A DNA stretch of 64,000 nt from Micromonospora vinacea (lineage in GTDB: Bacteria; Actinomycetota; Actinomycetes; Mycobacteriales; Micromonosporaceae): assembly GCF_015751785.1 (NCBI RefSeq), contig NZ_JADOTY010000001.1, positions 3,472,001 through 3,536,000 on the forward strand, read 5' to 3'. Below are positions 9,194-18,442 of this stretch, in pieces. The translations under genes and the position numbers were made by a program. The notes below the pieces were generated by a model. That model saw only the letters and a program-made list of their open reading frames with translations. It made no database searches and was not told the DNA's origin. Each line of letters opens with the position of its first letter. Position 1 is the first letter of the stretch.

Positions 9194-9463
9194 ATGGCGC
9201 TCGATCAGGAAGCCAAGGCCAGCATCCGCGCGGAGTACGCGACCGCCGAGGGCGACACCGGTTCGCCGGAGGTCCAGGTAGCGGTCCTCACCAAGCGGAT
9301 CGCCGAGCTGACCGAGCACCTGAAGGTGCACAAGCACGACCACCACAGCCGCCGTGGGCTGCTGCTGCTGGTCGGCCGGCGCCGTCGGTTGCTCAACTAC
9401 GTCCAGAAGAAGGACATTGCCCGCTACCGGTCGCTCATCGAGCGGCTCGGTCTGCGCCGGTGA
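9194..9463 (+). CDS. rpsO: 30S ribosomal protein S15
   Basis: An 89-residue small-subunit protein that binds the 16S rRNA central domain. The classic sequence is intact: [16 protein letters not shown], then [20 protein letters not shown], ending RLGLRR. AGGGAGAAC lies just before the ATG. The roughly 200-nt leader between ribF and rpsO is long enough for the S15 autoregulation known in other bacteria, but no specific binding structure was recognised by eye. A strong hairpin follows the stop. Confidence 0.98.
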   Translation: MALDQEAKASIRAEYATAEGDTGSPEVQVAVLTKRIAELTEHLKVHKHDHHSRRGLLLLVGRRRRLLNYVQKKDIARYRSLIERLGLRR

Positions 9464-9468
9464 CGTGA

Positions 9469-9498
9469 CGGGGGAGTGGCCGGACGGCCGCTCCCCCG
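9469..9498 (+). terminator. rpsO-pnp intergenic hairpin
   Basis: A 13-bp stem (9469-9481 with 9486-9498, one G-U pair) closes a GGAC loop 6 nt after the rpsO stop. It may terminate part of the transcripts or act as a processing site between rpsO and pnp, where RNase cleavage is well known in other bacteria. Confidence 0.75.
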
Positions 9499-9690
9499 TA
9501 CCGCGTCCCACCTGAGGAAACACGGGCCGCGCGACCACCCGAGAGGGAGCCGGTCAGCGTACCGGTCTCCGGTAGTGGCCCCCGGGAACCCCGGCATCAT
9601 GCCGGCCACCCGGGCGCTTCGATCGAAGACCGGCCGGCTGAGCAGCTCCCCGATGTCGTGGGCCCACGACGCGAAGGAGCACGACAGCAC

Positions 9691-12078
9691 ATGACCGAGA
9701 CCAAACTCGGCACCGAATCCCGCACCGCCGTGATCGACAACGGGTCCTTCGGCACCCGCGAGATCACCTTCTCCACCGGTCGGCTGGCTCGCCAGGCCGC
9801 CGGTTCCGTCATCGCCCAGCTGGGCGAGACGGTGGTTCTCTCCGCCACGACCGCCGGTAAGCACCCGAAGGAGCAGTTCGACTTCTTCCCGCTGACCGTC
9901 GACGTCGAGGAGCGGATGTACGCCGCGGGCCGCATCCCCGGCTCGTTCTTCCGCCGTGAGGGTCGGCCCAGCGAGGACGCGATCCTCACCTGCCGGCTGA
10001 TCGACCGGCCGCTGCGCCCGTCGTTCGTCAAGGGCCTGCGCAACGAGGTCCAGGTCGTCGAGACCATCCTCGCGCTCGACCCGCAGCACCCGTACGACGT
10101 CGTGGCGATCAACGCCGCCTCGATGTCGACCAAGCTCTCCGGCCTGCCGTTCTCCGGCCCGATCGGTGCGACCCGCGTCGCCCACATCGACGGCCAGTGG
10201 GTCGCCTTCCCGACCCTGGAGGAGCTGGCTCGCGCCACCTTCGACATGGTCGTGGCCGGCCGCACGCTCGAAGACGGCGACGTCGCGATCATGATGGTCG
10301 AGGCCGAGGCCACCCCGAACGCCGTCGCCCTCATCTCGGCCGGTGCCACCGCCCCGACCGAGGAGGTCGTCGCCAGCGGCCTGGAGGCCGCCAAGCCGGC
10401 GATCCGTGAGCTGTGCCGCGCGCAGAGCGAGCTGGCCGAGGTCGCCGCCAAGCCGGTCACCGAGTTCCCGGTCTTCCTGGACTACCAGGACGACGTGTAC
10501 GACGCCGTCTCCGAGCTGGCCCGTGGCGAGGTGGCCGAGGCGATCACCATCGCCGGCAAGGCCGACCGCGAGGAGGCCCTGGACCGGGTCAAGGCCCGGG
10601 TCGCCGAGGAGTTGGGCGCCCGGTTCGAGGGTCGGGAGAAGGAGCTCAGCGCTGCCTTCCGGTCGCTGACCAAGTCCGAGGTGCGCAACCGCGTGCTGCG
10701 CGAGCAGGTCCGCATGGACGGGCGTGGCCCGCGTGACATCCGGTCGCTGACCGCCGAGGTCGGCGTGCTGCCCCGGGTGCACGGTTCGGCGCTGTTCGAG
10801 CGGGGCGAGACCCAGATCCTGGGCGTCACCACGCTGAACATGCTCCGCATGGAGCAGATGGTGGACACGCTGTCCCCCGAGAACCGCAAGCGCTACATGC
10901 ACAACTACAACTTCCCGCCGTACTCGACCGGTGAGACCGGCCGGGTCGGCTCGCCGAAGCGTCGCGAGATCGGCCACGGCGCGCTCGCCGAGCGTGCGCT
11001 GATCCCGGTGCTGCCGTCGCGCGAGGAGTTCCCGTACGCCATCCGGCAGGTGTCGGAGGCGCTCGGCTCCAACGGCTCCACCTCGATGGGTTCGGTCTGC
11101 GCGTCGACGCTGGGCCTGCTCTCCGCGGGTGTCCCGCTGAAGGCGCCGGTCGCCGGCATCGCGATGGGGCTCATCTCCGACGAGGTGGACGGCAAGACCC
11201 AGTACGTGACGCTGACCGACATCCTCGGTGCCGAGGACGCGTTCGGTGACATGGACTTCAAGGTCGCCGGCACCCCGGAGTTCGTCACCGCGCTCCAGCT
11301 CGACACCAAGCTCAACGGCATCCCGTCGGACGTGCTGGCCGCCGCGTTGCAGCAGGCGAACGAGGCCCGGCAGGTCATCCTCGGCGTGATGAAGGCGGCG
11401 ATCGAGGCTCCGGCCGAGATGTCCGACTACGCGCCGCGGGTCACCACCGTCAAGATCCCGGTCGACAAGATCGGCATGGTGATCGGCCCGAAGGGGCAGA
11501 CCATCAACGCGATCCAGGACGAGACCGGCGCCGAGATCTCCATCGAGGACGACGGCACGATCTACGTCGGCGCCACCAACGGCCCGTCGGCCCAGGCGGC
11601 CGTCGACCGGATCAACGGCATCGCCAACCCGACGCTGCCGAAGCAGGGCGAGCGGTTCCTCGGCACTGTGGTCAAGACCGCCGCGTTCGGTGCGTTCATC
11701 TCGCTCCTGCCGGGCCGTGACGGCCTGCTGCACATCTCCAAGGTGGGCGACGGCAAGCGGGTCGAGCGCGTCGAGGACTTCCTCAACGTCGGTGACCGGG
11801 TCGAGGTCGAGATCGCGGACATCGACGCCCGCGGCAAGATCTACCTCGACAAGGTCCGCCCGGAGGGCACCGAGGCTCCGGCCGCCGGTGAGGCCGCCGC
11901 TGGCGACCGGCCGGCTGGCCGTGACCGCGGCGACCGGGCTCCGCGTGACCGCGGCGACCGTGAGCGTGGCGGCGACCGTGGCGGGCGTGGCCCGGAGCGC
12001 GGCGGCGAGGGCGGCAACGGCGGCGGCGAGGGTGGCGAGGGCGGCGAGCGTCCGCGCCGTCGGACCCGGCACAGCTGA
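9691..12078 (+). CDS. pnp: Polyribonucleotide nucleotidyltransferase (PNPase)
   Basis: A phosphorolytic 3'-5' exoribonuclease that can also add heteropolymeric tails. The 795 residues contain two RNase PH domains, with [21 protein letters not shown] in the first and the phosphate-binding catalytic region [17 protein letters not shown] in the second, then a KH domain ([19 protein letters not shown]) and an S1 domain ([18 protein letters not shown]). ATG 9691 has GAAGGAG upstream. The last 60 or so residues are an Arg/Gly/Asp-rich low-complexity tail ([18 protein letters not shown]) that probably contacts RNA; this tail is an extension beyond the conserved enzyme. Confidence 0.97.
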   Translation: MTETKLGTESRTAVIDNGSFGTREITFSTGRLARQAAGSVIAQLGETVVLSATTAGKHPKEQFDFFPLTVDVEERMYAAGRIPGSFFRREGRPSEDAILTCRLIDRPLRPSFVKGLRNEVQVVETILALDPQHPYDVVAINAASMSTKLSGLPFSGPIGATRVAHIDGQWVAFPTLEELARATFDMVVAGRTLEDGDVAIMMVEAEATPNAVALISAGATAPTEEVVASGLEAAKPAIRELCRAQSELAEVAAKPVTEFPVFLDYQDDVYDAVSELARGEVAEAITIAGKADREEALDRVKARVAEELGARFEGREKELSAAFRSLTKSEVRNRVLREQVRMDGRGPRDIRSLTAEVGVLPRVHGSALFERGETQILGVTTLNMLRMEQMVDTLSPENRKRYMHNYNFPPYSTGETGRVGSPKRREIGHGALAERALIPVLPSREEFPYAIRQVSEALGSNGSTSMGSVCASTLGLLSAGVPLKAPVAGIAMGLISDEVDGKTQYVTLTDILGAEDAFGDMDFKVAGTPEFVTALQLDTKLNGIPSDVLAAALQQANEARQVILGVMKAAIEAPAEMSDYAPRVTTVKIPVDKIGMVIGPKGQTINAIQDETGAEISIEDDGTIYVGATNGPSAQAAVDRINGIANPTLPKQGERFLGTVVKTAAFGAFISLLPGRDGLLHISKVGDGKRVERVEDFLNVGDRVEVEIADIDARGKIYLDKVRPEGTEAPAAGEAAAGDRPAGRDRGDRAPRDRGDRERGGDRGGRGPERGGEGGNGGGEGGEGGERPRRRTRHS

Positions 12079-12125
12079 CCGTCGTACAACGCATCACCCA
12101 CCCCTCGTCGAACCGGGAGCAAGAC

Positions 12126-13523
12126 GTGAGTCGGGCCATCAGCGCGCCGTTTCCACCGGATCGACGGGGGGTGGCTGCGTCTCGGGACACCGGGGCGGGC
12201 CGCTCCGGCGGCACCGCCCGCGCGGTGACCCGGACGCTCAGCGACGACCCGCTGGGCGGCACGGTACGTCGTACCGTGCTGCCCAGCGGCCTGCGCGTCC
12301 TCACCGAGGCGATTCCGGCGATGCGCAGCGTCTCGTTCGGCATCTGGGTGGCGGTCGGCTCGCGCGACGAGACCGGCCCGCAGGCCGGTGCCGCGCACTT
12401 CCTCGAGCACCTGCTCTTCAAGGGCACCCACAAGCGCACCGCACTGGAGATCTCCTCGCAGATCGAGGCGGTGGGTGGTGAGACCAACGCCTTCACCACG
12501 AAGGAATACACCTGCTACTACGCCCGCGTGCTGGACGAGGACCTGCCGCTGGCGATCGACGTGATGTGCGACCTGGTCGCCGACTCGCTGTTGGAGCCGG
12601 CCGACGTCGAGACCGAGCGTGGCGTGATCCTGGAAGAGATCGCCATGCACGACGACGAGCCGGGTGACGAGGTGCACGACCTCTTCGTCCAGGCCGTCTA
12701 CGGCGATCACCCGCTGGGCCGGCTGATCTCCGGCACGGCCGAGACCGTCACGCCGATGACCCGCCGGCAGATCCAGAGCTTCTACCGGGGTCGCTACACC
12801 GCGCCGCAGATCGTCATCGCCGCCGCCGGCAACCTCGACCACGCTGCGGTGGTCAAGCTGGTCCGCCAGGCAGTGCGCGGCACCCCGCTGGACAGCGACC
12901 CGGCCAGCCCGGCGCCGCACCGCGCGGCGACCCCGGCGGTACGCACCAAGCCGGCGACCACGCTGGTGGAGCCGAAGGAGACCGAGCAGGCGCACGTCAT
13001 CCTCGGCTGCCCCGGCATCGACCGGCTCGACGATCGCCGGTTCGCCCTCGGGGTGCTCAACAACGTGCTGGGCGGCGGCATGTCCAGCCGCCTGTTCCAG
13101 GAGATCCGCGAGCAGCGCGGCCTGGCGTACTCGGTCTACTCCTACGCCAGCCAGTACGCCGACACCGGCCTCTTCGCCGTCTACGCCGGCTGCGCGCCGG
13201 GCAAGGTGGACGAGGTGCTCGCCCTGACCCGTGCCGAGCTGGCCCGGGTGGCCGCCGACGGGTTGACCGAGGCCGAGGTGGCCCGGGGCAAGGGGATGAG
13301 CAAGGGCTCCTTCGTCCTCGGCCTGGAGGACACCGGTTCCCGGATGAGCCGGCTGGCCAAGGGTGAGCTGCTCTACGGCGACCTGATGCCTGTCGACGAG
13401 CTGCTCCGCCGGGTCGACGAGGTCACCGTGGAGGACGTGAACGTCCTCGCCGCCGAGCTGCTCAGCCGGCCGATGTCGCTGGCCGTGGTGGGCCCGTTCG
13501 GCGCCGGCGACTTCGCGGTCTGA
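12126..13523 (+). CDS. M16 family zinc peptidase
   Basis: A predicted pitrilysin/processing-peptidase-like zinc protease of 465 residues. The inverted zinc motif HFLEH (about residue 91) is present, with the third ligand downstream in ERGVILEEI (about residue 168). The C-terminal M16 domain contains GGGMSSRLFQEIREQRGLAY. The N-terminal 40 residues are Arg/Gly-rich and not conserved, so a later start is possible, but GGGAGC precedes GTG 12126. The pnp-M16-dapB arrangement is common in actinobacteria. Substrates are unknown. Confidence 0.92.
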   Translation: MSRAISAPFPPDRRGVAASRDTGAGRSGGTARAVTRTLSDDPLGGTVRRTVLPSGLRVLTEAIPAMRSVSFGIWVAVGSRDETGPQAGAAHFLEHLLFKGTHKRTALEISSQIEAVGGETNAFTTKEYTCYYARVLDEDLPLAIDVMCDLVADSLLEPADVETERGVILEEIAMHDDEPGDEVHDLFVQAVYGDHPLGRLISGTAETVTPMTRRQIQSFYRGRYTAPQIVIAAAGNLDHAAVVKLVRQAVRGTPLDSDPASPAPHRAATPAVRTKPATTLVEPKETEQAHVILGCPGIDRLDDRRFALGVLNNVLGGGMSSRLFQEIREQRGLAYSVYSYASQYADTGLFAVYAGCAPGKVDEVLALTRAELARVAADGLTEAEVARGKGMSKGSFVLGLEDTGSRMSRLAKGELLYGDLMPVDELLRRVDEVTVEDVNVLAAELLSRPMSLAVVGPFGAGDFAV

Positions 13524-14375
<852 letters not shown>

Positions 14376-14446
14376 CCGGGCCGGGTCCTTCCCCCCGGGG
14401 TGAAACCTGGTCGCGGCGCGGGCCTGGCCGCCCCTAGGCTGCCCCG

Positions 14447-14917
14447 ATGATCGATGGTGGACACGGTGACCGGGTCGGGCGGCGAGTGACGCTGCGGCCG
14501 GTCGACGACGACAACTGGCGGGCGGTGGCCGACGTCGCCCCGCGTGACGACCAGCGCCGGTTCGTGGCCGCGTTGGGCGCGCGTTATCTGCTGCTCAGCA
14601 TGCGCTCCGAGGTGTGGAACTCGCTCGCGGTGTACGCCGACGAAACCGTCGTCGGCCACGTCATGTGGGGCGTGGACGACGACGGCTCGCACTGGATCGG
14701 CGGGATGCTGATCGACGCCGCAGAGCAGGGCCAGGGCGTCGGCCGGGCCACGGTGCAGACGCTGGCCCCCTGGCTGGCGACCCGGGATGGCAACCCCCCG
14801 GTCCGCCTCTCGTACCACCCCGACAACACAGCGGCCGCCGCCCTATACGCCACGCTGGGCTTCCACCCCACCGGCGCCATGGACGACGACGAGCTGATCG
14901 CCGAACAAACCCCCTGA
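14447..14917 (+). CDS. GNAT family N-acetyltransferase
   Basis: A 156-residue single-domain acetyltransferase that should transfer an acetyl group from acetyl-CoA to an amine. The acetyl-CoA loop is seen as EQGQGVGRATVQTL, followed by NTAAAALYATLGFHPTG, the usual motif B. The N-terminus (RRVTLRPVDDDNWRAV) resembles spermidine/aminoglycoside-type GNATs, but the acceptor cannot be named. It is a single gene between dapB and a repeat region. Confidence 0.88.
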   Translation: MIDGGHGDRVGRRVTLRPVDDDNWRAVADVAPRDDQRRFVAALGARYLLLSMRSEVWNSLAVYADETVVGHVMWGVDDDGSHWIGGMLIDAAEQGQGVGRATVQTLAPWLATRDGNPPVRLSYHPDNTAAAALYATLGFHPTGAMDDDELIAEQTP

Positions 14918-14926
14918 ACCGGTCCC

Positions 14927-14997
14927 GCGATCTTGCACTTTCTGCGGCGACATAAAGAACATCCCACCCATCCGGGCAACCGAAACCGCAAGATCGC
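14927..14997. repeat. Hairpin repeat with GCGATCTTGC ends
   Basis: Arms GCGATCTTGC (14927-14936) and GCAAGATCGC (14988-14997) are perfect reverse complements, with more weak pairing inside. The GCGATCTTGC end is also found in the hairpin near 29.2 kb, so this is probably a copy of a dispersed palindromic element. It starts 10 nt after the GNAT stop and may also act as its terminator. Confidence 0.6.
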
Positions 14998-15020
14998 CGA
15001 CGCACCGGGTCTGGCCCGCG

Positions 15021-15093
15021 TCGATCATGGAGTTGTGGTGCCCTACATAAGGGGCACACGTGGAGCTGTCGCCCACCACAACTCCATGATCGA
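15021..15093. repeat. Perfect 20-bp inverted repeat
   Basis: Arms 15021-15040 and 15074-15093 are perfect 20-nt reverse complements around 33 nt; an inner hairpin (GTGCCC/GGGCAC) can also form. The arm end AACTCCATGATCG recurs in the hairpin at 42.06-42.12 kb. It is a likely dispersed palindromic repeat, with possible terminator activity for the convergent genes on both sides. Confidence 0.75.
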
Positions 15094-15094
15094 T

Positions 15095-15190
15095 GGGACG
15101 GGACGGGACGGGACGGGACGGGACGGGACGGGGCGGGTGGGGCGGGTGGGGCGGGGCGGGCGGGGTTTGGGGATTAGTGGGGGAGGGGGG
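15095..15190 (+). repeat. GGGAC tandem repeat and G-rich tract
   Basis: Seven exact GGGAC units (15095-15129) run into a tract of G3-G4 runs that reaches the 3' end of the glycosidase gene. Many closely spaced G-runs on the + strand could form G-quadruplexes. The tract overlaps the last codons of the minus-strand gene, giving that protein a Pro/Thr-rich end. Confidence 0.8.
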
Positions 15191-17282
15191 TTGTGGGGCG
15201 GCGTTGGGTGGGGAGGATCGGGGTCACTGTCAGTGGGGTGGGGAGGCCGGTGACTGTGGCTTCGCCGGTGCTGTCGACAGTGACGTGCACCGGGGTGTTG
15301 GCCACCCGGAGGCCGTCGACCGCTACGGCGCCGAGTTCCGCTCCCGCCAGGGGCGCCAGCCGGACCGTGCCGCCCGGTACGTCCGGGTAGAGCCCGGTGG
15401 CGGCCTGGAGCAGCAGCACCGCGCCCGTCGCGGCCCACGCCTGCGGCCGGCACGAGGCCGGGTACGGCACCGGGCGGCTCACCTGTGCCCGGTCGTCGCC
15501 GCCGTACAACTCCGGCATCCGGTAGTCGAACGCCTCGGCCGCGCTGAGCAGCCCGTCGGCCAGGCCGAGCGCGGCCTCGCGGTGCCCGGCGCGGGCCAGC
15601 CCGCCGAGCACGATCGCTGTGTCGTGGGTCCAGATCGAGCCACAGTGGTACGACAACGGGCTGAAGCCGGCGTCGTCGCTGGACATGGTGCGTAGCCCGA
15701 ACCCGGCGGCCATCGTGTCGGTGGTGAGTAGGTGCGCGACCTGGGCCTCCTCGTCCCGGTCGAGCAGGCCGGTGCCGAGCAGGTGGCCGATGTTGCTGGT
15801 CAGCGAGTCGACCGGGCGCTTGTCGCGGTCGAGGGCCAGCGCCGGTTGCGGGCCGTGGCGACCGTCGACCCAGAAGCTCTTGCGGAACCGGCCGACCAGT
15901 GCGGCGGCGTGTTCGCGCCAGCGGTCGGCGCCCGGCCGGCCGAAGGCGTCCAGCAGGGCGGCGCCGTTGACGGCGGCCTCGTGCGCGTACCCCTGCACCT
16001 CGGCGAGCACGATCGGCGCGGTGGCCAGGGACCCGTCGTGGAAGCGGACGGCGTCGCCGGAGTCCTTCCAGCCCTGGTTGGACAGGCCGTGGCCGGTGGT
16101 GTCGATGTACTCGACGAGGCCGTCGCCGTCCGGGTCGGCGTGCTCGCCGAGCCAGCGCAGCGCCGCCTCCAGGTGCGGCAGCAGGGGCTCGATCTGCTCG
16201 GCGGGCATTCCCCAACGCCACGCGTCATGCAGCAGGTTGACCCAGAGCATCGTGGCGTCGACGGTGCCGTAGTACGCCGGCGGCAGGCGCAGGCCGTTGT
16301 CGGGCAGGGCGAACGCGTGGCGGCGCAGCTCGTGCAGGATCTTGCCGGGGGCCTCGCCGGTCGCCGGGTCGACGCGGGTGCCCTGCCGACGGGCGAGCAC
16401 GCGCAGGGTGCCGGCGGCCAGGTCGGTGCCGAGCGGCAGCATCATCCGGGCGGCCCAGAGGCTGTCCCGGCCGAACAGGGTGAGGAACCAGGGCACCCCG
16501 GCGCCGAGGAACACGTCGCCGGGTGCGCCGGTCTCGGCCAGTCGGAGGCCGCGCAGGTCGTCCAGGCTGCGGTCGAGCAGTCGGACGAGGCGTCGGTCGT
16601 CGGCGGTCACCTCGGGCCGGGACCACTCGGGCTCGCCGGCCGGGCCGACGACGACGGCGCGCGGGTCGTCGACTGTCACCTGCCAGCGCAGCACGGTCTC
16701 GCCGCCGGGGGGCAGGTCGACCGGCCAGACCAGCCGGGGCGTGGTGGCCCGCTCGCCGTCGGCGAGCACGTCGGCGCCCGGCGCGCTGACGGTGACGGTG
16801 ATTCCGGTGCCCGACCAGGTGAGCGTGCCCGGCTGGCCGGTCGTGGCCGCCAGCGCGTCGGTGGTGCCGCCGGACTTGACGACCTCGATGGGTGCCAGGT
16901 CGCAGCCGAGGTCGACGGTGACTGTGGCCTGTACGTCGACAGTGGCGGTGGAGGCGATCCGCAGTTCCTCGGTGAGGCCGTTGCGGGTGGCCCGCCGGAG
17001 TCGGTCGACGCGGACGGTGGGGTCGGGGGTGGTGTCACCGAGCCAGCGGGCCAGGCTCACGAAGTGTGCGCCGTGCGGGCCGTCGTCGCCGCGGGTCAGC
17101 CCTTCGAGCTCCCGTTCGTCGACCCGCAGCTCGGCGCGGGAGAGCACCCGGGCGTCGGCGTGGAAGACGCCCTGGACGCCGGTGGGGCGGATCTGCCCGG
17201 TCGCGTCCCCCAGCGCGCTGGTCGGGGCGAAGACCACCCCGACCAGCTCGTGCAGGAGGGGTTGCAGCTGGCGTTCGGTCAC
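15174..17282 (-). CDS. Amylo-alpha-1,6-glucosidase/debranching-type glycosidase
   Basis: A predicted cytoplasmic glycoside hydrolase of about 702 residues. The N-terminal beta domain (FHADARVLSRAELRVDE, about residue 40) fits the bacterial glycogen-debranching N-domain, and the C-terminal (alpha/alpha)6 barrel shows GVPWFLTLFGRDSLWAARMM and NQGWKDSGDAVRF, typical of the GDE_C/trehalase-like clan. GTG 17282 is chosen because GGAG lies 7 nt upstream; a TTG at 17327 would extend it by 15 residues. It is divergent from a lacI/ABC sugar operon and probably processes the imported oligosaccharide. The exact linkage is not known. Confidence 0.85.
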   Translation of the reverse strand: MTERQLQPLLHELVGVVFAPTSALGDATGQIRPTGVQGVFHADARVLSRAELRVDERELEGLTRGDDGPHGAHFVSLARWLGDTTPDPTVRVDRLRRATRNGLTEELRIASTATVDVQATVTVDLGCDLAPIEVVKSGGTTDALAATTGQPGTLTWSGTGITVTVSAPGADVLADGERATTPRLVWPVDLPPGGETVLRWQVTVDDPRAVVVGPAGEPEWSRPEVTADDRRLVRLLDRSLDDLRGLRLAETGAPGDVFLGAGVPWFLTLFGRDSLWAARMMLPLGTDLAAGTLRVLARRQGTRVDPATGEAPGKILHELRRHAFALPDNGLRLPPAYYGTVDATMLWVNLLHDAWRWGMPAEQIEPLLPHLEAALRWLGEHADPDGDGLVEYIDTTGHGLSNQGWKDSGDAVRFHDGSLATAPIVLAEVQGYAHEAAVNGAALLDAFGRPGADRWREHAAALVGRFRKSFWVDGRHGPQPALALDRDKRPVDSLTSNIGHLLGTGLLDRDEEAQVAHLLTTDTMAAGFGLRTMSSDDAGFSPLSYHCGSIWTHDTAIVLGGLARAGHREAALGLADGLLSAAEAFDYRMPELYGGDDRAQVSRPVPYPASCRPQAWAATGAVLLLQAATGLYPDVPGGTVRLAPLAGAELGAVAVDGLRVANTPVHVTVDSTGEATVTGLPTPLTVTPILPTQRRPTTPLPH

Positions 17283-17366
17283 GGTGTGGCTCCAGATCCT
17301 CGGGGTGCGGGGCGGCCATCTTGACAACGCGCCCCTGGCGGTGCAAAGTGCGAAACATTCCAGAAA

Positions 17367-17410
17367 CTTGAACGATCCAATCCTGCCTTATCCAAATTGG
17401 ATCGTTCAAG
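17367..17410. promoter_or_regulatory. Inverted operator pair between glycosidase and lacI genes
   Basis: Two perfect 15-nt inverted arms (17367-17381 and 17396-17410) are separated by 14 nt. Each arm is itself partly palindromic around a central CG (TTGAACGATCCAA), as expected for a LacI-family operator. The site lies directly upstream of lacI and in the divergent intergenic region, so the regulator probably controls both directions. The sequence is clearly more AT-rich than its surroundings. Confidence 0.75.
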
Positions 17411-17427
17411 ACGGCGAGAGGGATTAA

Positions 17428-18417
17428 GTGGCCGAAAAGGTGACCATCGCGACGGTGGCCCGGCACGCCCGAGTCAGCCGGCAGACGGTGTCCAACGTGC
17501 TCAACGCCCCGCACATCGTGCGGCAGGAGACCCGTCAGCGGGTCGAGGACGCGATCAACGCGCTCGGCTACCGGGCCAACCAGGCCGCCCGGCAGATGCG
17601 CACCGGCCGCTCCCGCCTCATCGCCGCCCGGATCGAACCGACCCGCGACGGCATCAACGGCTCCGTGCTCGACCGCTTCCTGCACGGCCTCACCGAGACC
17701 GCCGACGCCGCCGGCTACCGGGTGCTGCTCTACACCGCCACCGACGACGACCGGGAGATCGCCACCTACGGCGACCTGCTCGGCACCTACGAGTTGGACG
17801 CGTTCGTGTTGGTGGGCACCAAGTACGGCGACCCGCGTACCGAATGGCTCGCCGACCGGGACGTACCGTTCGTGACCTTCGGTCGCCCGTGGGACGCGCT
17901 CGACGCGCACCCCTGGGTGGACGTGGACGGCGCCGCCGGCACCGCCCAGGCCACCCGGCGCCTGCTCGACGCCGGCCACCGGCGGATCGCCTTTCTCGGC
18001 TGGCCGGTCGGCTCCGGCGTCGGCGACGACCGGCGCGCCGGCTGGCGCGACGCGCTGCACGCGGCCGGCGTCGACCCGACCGGGCTGCACCGGGAGACCG
18101 AGGACGGCATCGCCGAGGGCGAACGCCTGATGCGTGACCTGCTGGTCGACGTGGCGCCGAGCGCCGTGGTCTGCGCCAGTGACTCGCTCGCCCTCGGCGC
18201 CCTCCAGGCCATCCGCGGCGTCGACCCGCCCGTGTCGGTGATCGGCTTCGACGACACGCCGGTGGCCGCCGCGGTCGGGCTGACCAGCGTCAGCCAACCG
18301 CTCGGCGAAGCCGCCGCCCGCTGCGTGGACCTGCTCACCGGGGTCCTCGACGGCGACCACGAGACCCCCACCCCCGTGCTGCTTCAGCCCTCGTTGGCGC
18401 TGCGGCACACCGCGTAG
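17428..18417 (+). CDS. LacI family transcriptional regulator
   Basis: A 329-residue repressor with an N-terminal helix-turn-helix and hinge (TIATVARHARVSRQTVSNVL, then ALGYRANQAARQMRTGRS) and a periplasmic-binding-like effector domain (VIGFDDTPVAAAVGLTSVSQ near the C-terminus). The GTG start has GAGAGGG about 5 nt upstream. It is the first gene of a run with a solute-binding protein and two permeases, and divergent from the glycosidase, so it should respond to the transported sugar. The effector is unknown. Confidence 0.93.
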   Translation: MAEKVTIATVARHARVSRQTVSNVLNAPHIVRQETRQRVEDAINALGYRANQAARQMRTGRSRLIAARIEPTRDGINGSVLDRFLHGLTETADAAGYRVLLYTATDDDREIATYGDLLGTYELDAFVLVGTKYGDPRTEWLADRDVPFVTFGRPWDALDAHPWVDVDGAAGTAQATRRLLDAGHRRIAFLGWPVGSGVGDDRRAGWRDALHAAGVDPTGLHRETEDGIAEGERLMRDLLVDVAPSAVVCASDSLALGALQAIRGVDPPVSVIGFDDTPVAAAVGLTSVSQPLGEAAARCVDLLTGVLDGDHETPTPVLLQPSLALRHTA

Positions 18418-18442
18418 TCCCACCCCCCCACCAGGAGAAACC

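Noticed and set aside
9424..12072. 882-codon minus-strand open frame across pnp
   Set aside because: It is a high-GC shadow of pnp with biased Arg/Gly/Asp composition and no family motif or ribosome site.
15095..15190. GGGAC repeats as a CRISPR array
   Set aside because: Units are 5 nt without spacers and there are no cas genes.
17321..17349. TTGACA as a -35 box in the glycosidase/lacI spacer
   Set aside because: The matching -10 position is CAAAGT-like, not convincing, and it lies over the glycosidase N-terminal region.
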